64,000 bases of DNA from Hydra vulgaris (GCF_038396675.1 NC_088928.1:54093501-54157500); one strand, 5' to 3'. Positions 1-11,644 are shown, counted from the first letter of the stretch. Translations and numbers: made by a program. The notes: generated by a model from the sequence alone, not told the origin.

Positions 1-420
1 AAAGCGCTTGACGTTGGAATCGCAATTAGTATTTAAGAGGTTTATGTTGAAGTCACCTGTTAAGTAAATGTTTTTACTTGTGTCAGGTAATACGCGCTCC
101 GGATGTTTTTGAAATAGTTCGAAATTGCCATTGGGTAATCTGTATAGAGCAGTAATGAAAGTATTTTTTGCTTTTTGATTAAATTATTCAATAGTTAACG
201 ACTCGCAATCTGCATTATTTATGCTAAGGTTTTCTAGCTTTTTGAAAATAAATGAATCTATAACAAAAATACACACTCCTCTACCGATGTCTTTTTTCCT
301 TGCTTGATGGATTGATTTATAACCCGATAAATAAAAATTTGAGTTTGAATCATCTCCATTTTGAAACCAGGTTTCTGTTACTCGTATTATACTATATTTA
401 TAGTTTAAATTTTCTAACAT
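1..420 (-). mobile_element. Non-LTR retrotransposon fragment (endonuclease domain)
   Basis: The minus strand encodes part of an apurinic-type (EEP) endonuclease of a LINE. A TETWF motif and a following GRGVCIFV segment are read in 420..184, and YLTGDFNINLLN, the metal-binding GDFN block, is read in 61..1 in another frame. The two parts are separated by a frame break near 181. The fragment runs off the left edge of the window. It resembles the endonuclease of the longer LINE at 6.3-9.8 kb (TETW, YLVGDLNINLL), so both probably belong to one clade. It is not functional as it stands. Confidence 0.75.
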
Positions 421-497
421 TTATTTTTAAGTTTTCAAAATTTTTAAACAGTTGGTCAAAAATAAAAATATGTAGTGACTTTAAAGTATCAGACAGA

Positions 498-844
498 ATG
501 GCTAAAGCAGCAAAAAAGTTAAAAGCAAAAAGTGGAATCTTAGCACTTCCAGAAAGAAATACAGCAAAGAAATTGCCAGAACATGTTAAAGAAAAATTTT
601 TGAAATTTTATGAACACGAAGCGTTTAGCAGAACATGTCCAGCGAAAAAGGATTTTGTATCTGTACGCATTGGTGCAAAAAAAGTGCATATGCAAAAAAA
701 ATTACTGTTAGTTAATTTAAAGGAACTTTTTTTTGGAGTATAAAAAAGAAAATGGAGCTGAAGTCGGATTTTCTAAATTCTGCGAGTTACGTCCAAAATG
801 GTGTATAACTGTTAGAACTTCAGGTACCCATCGTATTTGTGTAT
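498..844 (+). pseudogene. N-terminal part of a transposase-like gene, interrupted
   Basis: From the ATG at 498 this reads a lysine-rich start (MAKAAKKLKAKSG), then HVKEKFLKFYEHEAFSRTC. After a frame change near 740 it reads FSKFCELRPKWCITV and a Cys/His-rich end (SGTHRICVCTN). The protein is then cut at about 845-860 by a hAT insertion and appears to resume at about 3420. The upstream in-frame codons (300-497) are antisense to the LINE relic and were not included. I recognise the protein only as a repeated, transposon-associated type. Its exact superfamily is not certain. Confidence 0.55.
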
Positions 845-864
845 GTACTAATAAATGAAAGACA

Positions 865-3410
865 TAATACCTATTTTGCATTCAAATTATCTTTAAACAT
901 TTCATTTTTTCGAAATAATAATTAAAAATACATGGTAATAGTTATATTTATTTATTGAAAAGAGCTTTTACAAGGAAAATTTAGTTCTCCTTACATAATT
1001 TTACTTTGTTTGATTATTACAATAATTTTCAATTCTTGTCAGCTTTTCAGATGTTTTTGACAGATTTCCAGTTAAACACTTCTTCTGGGATCATCAAGAA
1101 TGAACTAAAACAAATATAAATTACACTTAAATTATAGAAATCGAACTTTTTTCAGAATTTAGATGGTTATACTGAAGTTAAAAACGATTTTTCCTACTAC
1201 TTACCTACTTATTGATCAGATTCGATATCATCACAGGAACTGCTGTCAGCTGCTGAGCTATTGTGAAATGATTTGTAAATCTTCACAAGTTTCATTGCTT
1301 TATCTGCAACAAGACGATTCCTGATCTTCAACCAGACAAATCCAAAGGTTGAAAACCATCTCTCAATTGAGGCTGAGCTAGCAGGACAGGAGTGTAGAGA
1401 AGCTAGAAAGCTGTAGAAATTGGCAGAAACCTCTTTATCCCTGATTTGAGATCTAGTAACCTTTCCTTTCATGATGTTCCACCATTCTGATGGAGAGATA
1501 ACCTTCAGTGATTTTGAGAATATTTGCTTGCGGAACACCTCCCTGTCCTTCAAATTAAACTTGTATAGTAAATCAGGTTTCCTGTCCTCTAACCATTGTT
1601 CTGCACTGTTTTCATTACCATTATCAATGAAGCTTTTGTAATAATCTACATAGCGATGGTCAGTTATATAGGCCAAAATATGAAAGGGTTGTACAGCATC
1701 TTAAAATCTCTTCTATATTGCATCATAGTATATGGATAGCTCTTCATCCTTTATCAATGAATACCAGATATGAACTGCGTCAGAGAGATGATAAGAATCA
1801 CTAAGCATCTTGTCTAAGGCAATCCCCAATTTTTTCATTTGACTAAGAAGACAAATTGCCTCACATTTGATGGCTATATTCTCAATTATTCTTCCAATAT
1901 TGGCTGGAAAATCTTCCATCTTCTCTCCATAGATCTCCACGTAGAAGTTATAATTTTTCTGGTATGTCTCAATTCAGGCAACTTGAGAGTTCCAGCGTGT
2001 TTCATTTGACAGCTGAGGCATACATCCACCTTTTTCCTTTAACAAACCATGGGCCATATGCACATTTCTAAAATATTTCTGAACTTCCACAACCTGTTTT
2101 AGAATTGTTGAAAAAGCGTTGCAAATGTCTTTCTGTAGCAAATTCATATAGTGTGCATTACAAGATACTCTTGTTTGATCAGCTCTTTCATTTTCTTCAT
2201 CTTAGCTTCATTGTCAGTGCAGACAGCAAATACAAACTTATTATAATCATTTTTTATGCTAACTATAGCTTCATTGATGATTTTGAAGCAGTATTCTGCA
2301 GTTTTTTTTCTGATCCTGAGTCAACTATGTTGTACAGATAACTCTTTTTTCCATCATAAAATGAGTGAGCAATTACTGGGTCATTCTGAATACTAGACCA
2401 TCCATCTTGACAAATTACCAACGTGTATTTGGTTTCCAGTTCGTTCTTTATACCAGCTGACAGATCATCATAGACTTCATTTAATAGATATCCACCCAGT
2501 TTCTTTCGGCTTGGTGGGACATACCCAGGACGAAGAAGAGAGCAAAGTTTCTGAAACTCACAATTTTCCATTGAATTAAAAGACATGTTAGAGCTAAAAA
2601 AAACCGGGCAACTTGCTTGTCTATGGCATCTTTCTGATCACTTGATGTTCTAAATACAAAGTTATTTAAGTTACTACTTTTAAACCTTTTTGCTGGTGTG
2701 GAGCTGGACATAATAGATCCTTCGGAAATTGAAGTATCTGACTATCCAGGTCTTGGTTCTTGTTCATCAGTGTCCTTCTTTCTCTATTTACACTTCTCCA
2801 AATGAATACGAACTCTTTCAATTTTTCCACTAATCTTCTCTGAGCTACGGTCACACTGAACACTATTTTTGTCCCCTTCTATCTCACTGACCTCCTTCCA
2901 CTCCCATCCTTTCTTCCTTCCACTTCCGAATGGCATTCTTATAAAGATTTTTTTCTGAAAAATACACATTGCATCGAAATATGCAAGTTAAATATACTTA
3001 ATGCTACACAAATTATAAAACTGTTTGAATAAAAGTTTCTTGAGTAATTTGTAAGATAGAACACAGGCCTGACTTTGATATGGTTGATAAAAGCCACTGA
3101 GATCACTGAAAGTATATTGTAAAAAATACTAAAAACTATTTTTTCAGAAATATTTCAAAAAAAATCATGTCTTTTAAAAATTTTGATTCTTATTAAATAC
3201 TATATTCTGATCATATCCATATCCTCTTTTCAATAATAATTACGTTTTAATTAGTCATAATTATGTTTAAATGTTTTCTGAAATAAATAAATCACAGAAA
3301 AAAACCAAGCAAAGAGAATCCTTTAAATAAAATATTATTTTAAAAAAACCCAAAAAAACCCGGGTTTTTTTGGGTTTATTTAACTGGTTTTTTTTGGGTT
3401 TTTTTGGGTG
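865..3410 (-). mobile_element. Degenerate hAT transposon
   Basis: The minus strand carries pieces of one hAT transposase in the right order. A BED-like zinc finger with C..C and HLEKC lies at about 2935-2785, a middle part with CQDGW lies at 2586-2263, and helices lie at 1940-1713. The C-terminal dimerisation block (SEWW, then LHSCPASSASIERWFSTFG, then KIRNRL) lies at 1676-1209. Stops and frameshifts separate the pieces, so it is dead. It sits inside the plus-strand transposase-like gene, whose two halves flank it. I could not define both terminal repeats or an 8-base target duplication. The limits given are approximate. Confidence 0.75.
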
Positions 3411-3419
3411 GGTTTTTTA
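3346..3419. repeat. AAACCC/GGGTTT palindrome and G/T array
   Basis: A perfect 32-base palindrome (3346-3377) made of AAACCC and A7 blocks and their complement is followed by more GGGTTT-like words to 3419. It lies at the right end of the hAT insertion and may be its decayed terminal region. TTTAACTG at 3380-3387 would read CAGTTAAA on the minus strand, which is compatible with a hAT end. It is too irregular to be a telomeric array. Confidence 0.6.
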
Positions 3420-4790
3420 ATGCCAACCCTGCGGTAGACTATAAATGTCTAATTGAAAAAATAGTTTGTGATATTGAATCTAAAGAATGTATGCTTCATC
3501 GTTGCGATAAATGTCTAGGGAATGAAATGTTAAAGGCTTATCTTGAAGAGCAATTTAAAGGCTTTGAATCTGATGAAGCTATAACATTCAACCAATGGAT
3601 AAAAGTAGATCGTGAAACTTTAGAATCTTTGCAATTACCAGTAAACGACTTATAGATGATTTAATTTCAAAAGTATCTATTTTATCTAAGCATCATTTTA
3701 TTGTCAAAAACCAAAACAACTATTTGCGATTATTGAAAAATGAACTAAAACCAAATGAGTTTATCATTTTGATGGATTTTTCTGAAAGCTATTCATTTGT
3801 TGTGCAAGATGCTGTTCAAGGGTTTTACTGGAAAGACAGCCAAACAGCTTTGCATCCTTTTGTTGTTTACTACAAACTTAATGACATACTTAAAAATAAA
3901 TGTTATTGTGTTATCAGTAATTGCATGCATCACGATACTATTTCTGTTCATGTATTTCTTATTAAATTATTAATTGAACTTAAAACATTTTTATCTTTTG
4001 AACTTATTCATTATTTTAGTGACGGTTCAGCTGCACAGTACAAAAACTTCAAAAATTTTATGAATTTATGTCACCATTATACTGACAATGGTATTAGAGC
4101 AGAATGAAATTTCTTTGCAACTAGTCATGGAAAGTCTCCCTGTGATAGAATTGGAGGAACTGTGAAGCGTTTAGCAGCACGTGCCAGACTTCAACGGCCA
4201 ATTGATAATCAAATTTTAACGCCCTTAAATTTATATGATTTTTGCAAGGAAAGTATCACGGGTATTTCATTTATTTATGTTGATAGTGATGAAGTAGACA
4301 ATATTAAAGACAATCAAAAGGAACAATTTAGTACTGGAAACACAGTTGCAGGTACTCGCGATAAACACAAATTTGAACCTGTAAATGAAAATCAGGTTTG
4401 TATCAGTCGTATTTCAAATGAAAATACATAATTTATTGCAAACGTTAATGAGAGTTACAACAACAACTCAACCAAATTAGTTTCACTGTTTGATCTTAGT
4501 CCTGGAAATTTTGTTGCATGTATTTACGATGCACATTGGTGGATTGGACATGTTTGTGAAATTTCAGATGAACAGGAAGTTGTTTTCATTGATTTTATGC
4601 ATCCTCATGGTATGGCTCAAACATTTAACTGGCCTAGCACCAAGGACAATTGTTGGGTTCCTGATGCAGCATGTTATTGCAGTCATTCCAAATCCAATCA
4701 GTTCTGCAACAGGTCGATATTACAATTTACCGTCAATTGTTGTTTCAGACATTAATTCCAAATTTGAAGCTATTTTAAATATGTAATTTG
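3420..4790 (+). pseudogene. C-terminal part of the split transposase-like gene (YFSDG-Q-KN type)
   Basis: This continues the protein begun at 498. A Cys-rich segment (CMLHRCDKCLG) is followed by LMDFSESYSF, then the conserved-looking HYFSDGSAAQYKNF (about 4009-4053), SHGKSPCDRIGGTVKR (4125-4170), and a C-terminal WWIGHVCEI / DFMHPHG block (4540-4615). Damage: a one-base deletion at about 3653, a TGG-to-TGA type stop at 4105, a break at 4430, and frame loss after 4620. The acidic residues in MDF and FSDG could be catalytic in a DDE-type fold, but that is inference. No terminal repeats were identified. Confidence 0.5.
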
Positions 4791-6017
4791 GAATTAAGTT
4801 GATTATAGTTTCGCACAACTGATTTTTTTCTATCACAAATTTTGTTTTTGTAGATAAGAAACAATATATTAACATAAAAATGTTTGTTTTTATTTTTTGT
4901 TGCAGAAAATGTGTTTTAAAAGCTGTATTGTTTAATTAGATTTTGCATCTATAACCAGGACCGCATTTGTGACGTGTTAGATTGATGGTGCTCTTAGGCA
5001 TATGAATAATCGTCGCCTAAAATTTCGTAATAAAATTTTAAAAAATACATATATAACAAAAAAACAAGCGCTCCTTTTTGGTTGGTGCCCATAGTCAGTT
5101 GCCTCAACTTCTCTAGTATTTTAAATTGCCAATAACATGCATTTATCCGCAGTATTTTATAGATAATAAGATAATCTCTTCAATAAATCTGTTGTAAGTT
5201 TTTTTCTTTTCCATGGCGTAGTACCATTTTCAAGAGATTAAAATAGCTCTTCAAAATCTTGAATTTAATGGCTATATATTCTAGTTTTTATTGTCATTAA
5301 TAGCTTTCTACTTAAAGTACCATTAGATTCTTTTAATTTTCTTAACATAAAATCAATTGCTTATCGGGCTGTTGCAAGATTAGCAGCGTTTCTTCTAAAA
5401 GCATCAACATTTAAATTAATAGGCTTTAGCGTAATGTCAACTCATGTTCCATACTAATATTTTCTTAAAGTGCACACTTCCAATACCTTGAAGAGTTACT
5501 TAAATGATACAAAATTGTTTTAAAATACATTGGAAAATATTATATTTTATATTTTGCCTCTTTCTGGATTAGATTTACCCAACTATTTTGTAATTGAGAG
5601 TTTTGATCCAACCGTTAATTTTATGAACTTTTTTTACCGTGGGTTGCCCTAGCAATAATATAACTACAGCATTATCTAAGCATGCTATTATGCATCACAT
5701 ACAGATGACTAGAGAGGTCAGGGATTCAAAAAACACCCTGATGCGTCCGAAACAAGTCCAGGCTTTCAAATCACGAGACTCGCCGAGTCTTAGACCGGGT
5801 ATTATTATTATTTATTATTATTTTTTTTTATTTTGCCGTTTAACAAACTTGACAGTTTCCATAAATTTACAATTAAGTTAATGGCCGGAGCAAAAGAAGG
5901 CATAGTTTGCCTTATCGCCAAGCACCGTGTTACAATTTATAATTTTTACAAAGTTGCTTCAAGAATATATAACATAAAAGAAAAATTAAATGAATGTTTA
6001 CAAAAGATATATAATAA
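4791..6017. other. No confident gene
   Basis: AT-rich sequence without a supportable gene. A small open stretch at 5833-6021 has no recognisable motif. A GC-richer spot at 5768-5792 contains GACTCGCCGAGTC followed by GACCGGGT. A similar string occurs at 9757-9775, next to the 5' side of the LINE. Confidence 0.4.
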
Positions 6018-6190
6018 ATAAAGTAAAATATCGTTTAATACATAATATCATAAATAGATTGAGTAAAAGTAAGAGTTAATATATAAAACTTTATAAATAT
6101 TTTAAGTAAAATATATAAAAGATAAAGTAAAATATCATAACTAGATTAGGTAAAAGTAAAAGTGAATATATAATAACTTTATATATATAA
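6018..6190. repeat. Imperfect AT-rich direct repeat
   Basis: Two diverged copies of an approximately 95-base unit. The shared blocks are AAAGTAAAATATC, AAATAGATT/AACTAGATT and GTAAAAGTAA. No coding meaning is seen. Confidence 0.6.
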
Positions 6191-6358
6191 ATACGCACAA
6201 AAAATAAAATAAAAAGCGAGAAAATGTGATTTTTGATAATGATTATTTTAAAAAAATTTTAATCTTTTTTTTTTTTTTTTTTTTTTGTCTCGAATAATTA
6301 CGAAAATACGAATGATTAACTTGTTTTTCAGTTTTTAAATTATATATCTGATCTATTT

Positions 6359-6904
6359 TTAAAAGAAAGACTTATAATAATATAAATCAAAATCTGCGTT
6401 TAAAAAAAACTGTTTTGAATCAGTTTTAAACTGATGTAGAGATTTTTTTTTTCCGAAAACAATGTTTGGAAATCTTTTCCACAAAAGTGGTCCGCGATTC
6501 TGAATTGAATAAGAAACTTGTTTAGAATAAGATTTTGGTATAACAAAGTTGTTAGCGGAAAATCTTGTAGCATATTTATGGTGTATTACTTTAAAATAAG
6601 TTTCAAATATTTTGGGGGACAGTCCATATTTTGTTTTATACATGAACAGTAGAACAAGATGGATATTAAGTTTGAAAATATTCAGGGCACCAATTACACG
6701 TAAAAGAGGTTCACAAGGAACCGCTCTACCAGATCTAAATATGATTCTAACAGCATGTTTTTGCTTGCTATAAAGTTTTTTCAGCTTAATGTAATTAGTA
6801 CTTGCCCACATGATGTTGCCGTAAGTTAAGTAACTATGTATAAAGGAAAAATATAAACTTTTTAAGGACTTAAAATTTAAAAGTGGCTTTACTCTATATA
6901 GCAA
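6359..6904 (-). pseudogene. LINE C-terminal (post-RT) domain
   Basis: About 180 residues matching the region after the RT in CR1/Jockey-type pol proteins. YFSFIHSYLTYGNIMWAST is followed by QKHAVRIIF and a late NRGPLLW block. It ends in a genuine stop just before the 3' UTR. The first codon lies in the duplicated filler segment, so the apparent start Met is only internal sequence of the former pol protein. Confidence 0.8.
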
Positions 6905-6972
6905 TTTTTAATTTATCCGGAACTTTACCTGATTTAAGTGACTGATTGAATATATGAAACAAAGATTGGGAA

Positions 6973-7876
6973 GAATAAATGGTATTTTTTTTGTTTTGCT
7001 TGGTTTGTGGAAAAGAGAAAATTTAGTTTTTTGAACATTCAAAGTTAATTTGTTGCATATAAACCATTCATTCATTCACTTTTTTTAATTCTTCATTTAC
7101 TACTGTAAAAAGTGTTTCAATATTTTTGTGAGAATAAAAAAGATTTGAGTCATCTGCGAATAAAATAAAATTTAATAGGTTTGATGTTAAAGACAAATCA
7201 TTTATGTATAGTAAATAAAGTAAGGGTCCAAGTATAGAACCCTGTGGGACTCCGCAATTTGCAGTTTTTTTGGTCGTTTCTAAATTTTCAAATTGTACAT
7301 ATTGTTTTCTGTTTGAAAGGTAACTTTCAAACCAGAGTAAGTTTGTCTCCTTTATTCCGTAATATTCCAGTTTTTTATTAGAATGGAATGATTCACCGTA
7401 TCAAAAGCTTTCGACAGATAAATGAAAACTCCTAACGTATAATAGTCTTCTTTAAAAGCATTAGATAAGTGATTAACTAACTCTACTATTGCATGATCTG
7501 TTGAGTGTTGCTTTTTGAAACCAAATTGCTTACTGTATAACATGTTGTTTTCAGTTAAATGATTATACAACCTATTGTACACTATACGTTCAAGCAATTT
7601 CGAGAAACAAGATAAAACAGATATAGGCCTGTAATTAGAGGGTTCTGACTCATCTCCAGACTTAAATACTGGAGTTACTCTAGCAATTTTTAATTTATCC
7701 GGAACTTTACCTGATTTAAGTGACTGATTGAATATATGAAACAAAGATGGTTCAATTATATCATAGACTAATTTTAATATATTAACGCTAACTTTATCCG
7801 ATCCTGCACTTTTGTTACTTTTTAAGCTTAGTAATGCAGTCCGCAACTCGCGTATATCTAGCTTTGACTCATTCAT
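6973..7876 (-). pseudogene. LINE reverse transcriptase domain
   Basis: The minus strand reads SAGSDKVSVNILK and FNQSLKSGKVPDKLK, then NYRPISVLSCFSKLLERIV, FGFKKQHSTDHA and LSKAFDTVNH (7876-7352). In a shifted frame it then reads GVPQGSILGPL (about 7255-7225) and LFADDSNLF, the catalytic FADD (about 7165-7142). IYLSKAF replaces the usual FxDLSKAF, so the first catalytic Asp is missing. At least one frameshift lies near 7350. Confidence 0.85.
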
Positions 7877-8206
7877 TTTTTTATTAGAATTTGTTAGATA
7901 AGAATCAAATGTTGAAGAAGTTAAAGAAATACTTTGCGCTAAATTAGAACTAACATTTATGAAGAAACTGTTTAGTTCTTCAGCTATGAGTGCTTTATCG
8001 TATATTGTTTCACCGTCAATTAAAAGTTTTTTTGGCAGAACATTATTTTTATATTTGTTTTGTCCAATTATTTCTTTAATAGCATTCCAAGTTTGTTTAG
8101 TATTTCCATTTGCATTTTCTAGTAATTTCGAATAATATACTTTTTTAGAGTATTTTTTGATTTTTTCAAATATATTTTTATAGTTTTTATATTTTGCTTC
8201 GTTTGA

Positions 8207-9220
8207 TTATTTTTTTTTTTTAAGAAATTTTTCATAAAGTTTTTGTTTTTTCCTTGACGATTTTAGTAAGCCTTTTGTCATCCAAGGCGATAGAAGTGAT
8301 TTTGAATTCACATAAAACTTTTTTAAAGGAAAAGTTTTATCGTATTGTTTACAAAATTGCGCTAGAAAAAGTTCATAAGCATTGTTAGCATCACGTGTTT
8401 GGAGAATAAGCTTCCAATCAACGAAATTAATTAGAAGGTTGCGAAATTGTTGTATGGAGTTTTCATTGGTCTGTCGCTTGTAAATAATGTGTTTTGTGGA
8501 AATATTATCATGGGTTATGTTTTTTGTTATAAGAAATGTGGGAAAATGGTCTGTCAACTCAGTCATTATTATACCGGTACTAAAGCAGCTATTAGAAAAA
8601 TTATTAGTAATTATGTTATCTAGTAGGGTAGAGGATCTTTTTGTAATTCTTGTTGACTTAGTTATTGTTGGAATGAGGTTATTTTGTAGAAGAGTATTTA
8701 CAAAATTTTTAACACTATTATTTGACGCATGATTCAAAAGATTAATATTCAGGTCACCGACTAAGTAAACATGCTTTTGTTTTTTATTAACTTTTGTTAA
8801 AAAAGTACGTAAAGATACTTTAAAATTTTTTAAATTACCCGCTGGTTGTCTATAAATAACATTAACAATTACGTTTTTAGAATTTTGGTTAATTATTTCA
8901 ATTTTTTTCGCGTAATTTGCCAATTCAAATTGAAAATTATGCTCGTCATACTTACACCAGGTCTCAGTAAAACAGATTATTTTAAAATCGTGATTTAATT
9001 CATGCATTAGAAGTTTAAAATCATCAAAATTTTTGTTTAGGCTTCGAATATTAATGTTTAAGATTGAAAAAGTGTTTTTATTTTGTTGAAGATAGAAATT
9101 AGATTCAGAAATTGAATAGTATTTGCTTTCTAACGATTTTAGGTTAAAATAATTAGTTACATCATTATCACAAAGTGTGACATTTTCATCACAAAGTTTA
9201 ATTAATAAATTATCATCCAT
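8207..9220 (-). pseudogene. LINE ORF2 N-terminus: EEP endonuclease
   Basis: An open stretch of 337 residues from the ATG at 9220. SILNINIRSLNKNFDDF, CFTETW and VIYRQPAG are followed by YLVGDLNINLLNHA and ELTDHFPTFL. These are the ordered blocks of the apurinic-like endonuclease that nicks target DNA in CR1/Jockey LINEs (N, E, GDxN and SDH-like residues). The open frame ends in an AT-rich slippage-prone tract at about 8206, after which pol continues out of frame. Confidence 0.85.
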
Positions 9221-9309
9221 TTTAAAATATAAAATTAAGATTAGGGAAAAATTAATAAAAAAAATAAAAAATTAATGAATACTTATATAGATTCAGTGGA
9301 AACAGAATC

Positions 9310-9753
9310 TCATTTCTTCGCAGTCCAATCACAAATGACTAGCTTGTCGTATGATATAACCGCAAATTTGCCGGATTCCCTTTCTCTCTTCCTTCGTTCT
9401 CTTAAACCCTTTCTTATTTCTGTAGTCTCCGCACTAAAATCTTCATTTATATAGATGTTTTTTTCTTTGAGTTTAAACGATTTTTTAAGTATTTCAGTTT
9501 TGTCTTTATAATTTAATAACTTTAGGACTATCGGTCTGTGTTTATTAACATCTCTCGGCCCAGATCGAAGAGCTCTTTCAATTTTTATATTTTTAATGTC
9601 AAGGCATTCCTCAAATAGTTTATGCACCTTACATTCAGATTCTACCCATGATTCATTTTCGCTTTCTTTTATCCCGTCTATTCTCAAGTTGTTCCTACGT
9701 GAACGATCTTCCATCACCCTTAGTTTGTTCCTGACTTTTAATATTTCAGCCAC
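9310..9753 (-). CDS. LINE ORF1-like protein (nucleic-acid binding)
   Basis: 147 residues open on the minus strand, upstream of the endonuclease frame. A charged helical start (KVRNKLRVMEDRSRRNNLRI) is followed by ERALRSGPRDVNKHRPIVLK and a basic end (RRKRERESGKF). This layout (coiled coil, RRM-like middle, basic C-terminus) is typical of L1-type ORF1p found in several invertebrate LINEs. The N-terminus may be truncated, as the sequence upstream of 9753 looks unrelated. Confidence 0.65.
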   Translation of the reverse strand: MAEILKVRNKLRVMEDRSRRNNLRIDGIKESENESWVESECKVHKLFEECLDIKNIKIERALRSGPRDVNKHRPIVLKLLNYKDKTEILKKSFKLKEKNIYINEDFSAETTEIRKGLRERRKRERESGKFAVISYDKLVICDWTAKK

Positions 9754-9760
9754 AGACTCG

Positions 9761-10640
9761 CCGTGTCCGGGTACCCAGACCCGAAAATCCCTAGAAATAA
9801 CTCAAGCAAAATAATTTTTGAACATTAAAATATTTTGATTTTTGGCACAATAATCTTTGATTTTGATGCAGTATGATAAACCTTTATGTTTAGGACGAAA
9901 TTGTAAAATTCAAAAAATTTATATTTTGACCAAGTTTTTTTCGTTCATAAGAAAGATCTCTCCAAGACAGTTTTTATTGTTTCTAAAATTTTGAAATAAG
10001 GTCTTTCCAATAATACAATTAAAAAAACAAAAAAAATTTGCCCACATCAAGTTTTAGGGGTTCAAACACACGTTATTTTAGGGTTTTTCTTTTTTTTCGC
10101 CATATTGCTTTTCAGAATAACTCAGCAGAGAAATTTTTAAAATAGCAAATTTTTAATCCATATCATTATGATAGTATGTAGAACCTTTAGACAAAATAGC
10201 AATATTCAAAAGCCTTTAGATTTAGAGATATGACCCAACAAATAAATAAAAAATATTTATAGTGTTGCGTTTGGGACGATATTTGGCGAACCATAGACTA
10301 AAATGTAGGCATAATATGAAACTTGTAATAAATTATTTGTGATTTGCACCTTCGGTTTACTAAGAAACCACGTTTTTAAGATATATTAACCTTTTATTGC
10401 AAAAATATAGGACCCCAAGTATACGAATTTTAGCTACTGACTGAAGTTGAAGTTTGGGTAAACCTTACAAAAAGTACCACAAAATTTGAAATAATAAACA
10501 TTTTGGTATGAAATTTTGGTAATGCTCATGAAACATGTTTAACAACATACTGTCAAAACTTAATTAAAATCGGAGATGGTAGTGCGGGGACCTCTGGACC
10601 ACTTGGCGTGGAATGACCCACTAGCTAGAGGGAGTACGAA
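9761..10640. other. Non-coding block, possible non-autonomous DNA element
   Basis: No open frame of note. The sequence is less AT-rich than its surroundings. It contains two ATAACTCA(A)GCA-like words (about 9797 and 10118) and ends with a distinctive GC-richer tail, GACCACTTGGCGTGGAATGA (10598-10617). It could be a transposase-less DNA transposon, but no matching terminal repeat was found. Confidence 0.3.
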
Positions 10641-10812
10641 ACGATACAGTCTTACTAGTATAATTATTCCTGCAGCAAGTAAAAATGGCGCTTATACGTT
10701 GAAAAAGGAAAATTTTGAAATGTAGTTTGTAACCTTTGAAAGCCGTAATAAAAGTGGATTACTCTATTAAAAGTTGACTGGATAAGTTTTTAACAACTAT
10801 TTGAACTACCCT

Positions 10813-10950
10813 ACGGGCGTTTGTTTTTAAAAGTTACGGACATTTGCTTTTAAAAGTTACGGGCATTTGTTTTTAAAAGTTACGGGCATTTGTTTTTAAA
10901 AGTTACGGGCATTTGTTTTTAAAAGTTATGGGCTTTTGTTTTTAAAGTTA
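10813..10950. repeat. 23-base tandem repeat, six units
   Basis: Unit ACGGGCATTTGTTTTTAAAAGTT, starting at 10813, 10836, 10859, 10882, 10905 and 10928. The outer copies have diverged. It is a minisatellite without visible coding content. Confidence 0.9.
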
Positions 10951-11640
10951 TTGATTGCTATTTTATTACAATTTAACATTTAAAAGGTAAGCCATAGTTG
11001 GGATGGATGCTAATGTCATTTTAAGGTTTAATAAATGAATATTTTTGGGGCTTAATGATAAGACTAAATATGTCTTCTTCTAGCCCCGGTCATGTAATTA
11101 TTTTTTTATAAGTTACGACTGTAAATTTTTTTTTATCGGCAAAGTGTAAAAAAAAAAAAAAATGGAACAATATTAGAATAGGTATAACACAAAAGTTTAA
11201 TTTTCTTACTTAAATGTGCCAAATTAAATGCATCTTTTTTGGGGCGTGTTAGGGCAGCAAATGATTGGTAATAAACTGTTCTTTACCATGTGGGGAAGCC
11301 AAAGCACTTAGTTTTATGGACGTAGACAGGCGTATTCAAGCTACACATTAAGTACAATTTGGTTGCTATGGTACCAAATTTTACATAGCAACAACTTATT
11401 TTTACATTAACGTTATTTAAGAAGTTTTTTATTCGTGCTATGTACACTATATTAAATACGTGTATTAAAATGAGGTTAACACTTCTTATGGAAGTCATAA
11501 TTTTAATTGGTTGCTATGGATATTTAATTTTTTTAATTTATTTTTGCAAAGTAGCAATGTTGATTGTTATTTCATTACATTTTAACATTTAAAAGGAACT
11601 ATTTAGCTACAGTTATGGATGCTAATATCATTTTAAACTG
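10951..11640. other. No gene seen
   Basis: AT-rich sequence. It contains GGTTGCTATGG words at about 11351 and 11509, and a complementary CATAGCAAC at about 11384, forming a weak inverted repeat. No protein was recognised. Confidence 0.4.
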
Positions 11641-11644
11641 TGAT

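Larger units (their letters stand above)
6264..9760 (-). mobile_element. Nearly full-length CR1/L2-like LINE, inactive
   Basis: Read on the minus strand from about 9753, the order is ORF1-like protein, endonuclease, reverse transcriptase, C-terminal domain, short 3' UTR, and a poly(A) tract (T run at 6264-6286 on the plus strand). This is the organisation of a Jockey-superfamily/CR1-like retrotransposon. The pol frame is broken between 8206 and 7877. The segment between the FADD motif and the C-terminal domain is shortened, with a 67-base filler copied from the element's own RT region. The copy is therefore not autonomous. Confidence 0.85.

Noticed and set aside
3346-3419. Interstitial telomere array
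   Set aside because: The A runs are seven bases long and both orientations occur as a palindrome, unlike a simple TTAGGG-type array.
8487-8732. Plus-strand open frame
   Set aside because: Antisense shadow of the LINE endonuclease, no motif.
10813-10950. CRISPR-like regular repeats (also 18337-18525 and 52838-53292)
   Set aside because: Units are contiguous with no unique spacers, and the locus is eukaryotic. They are minisatellites.
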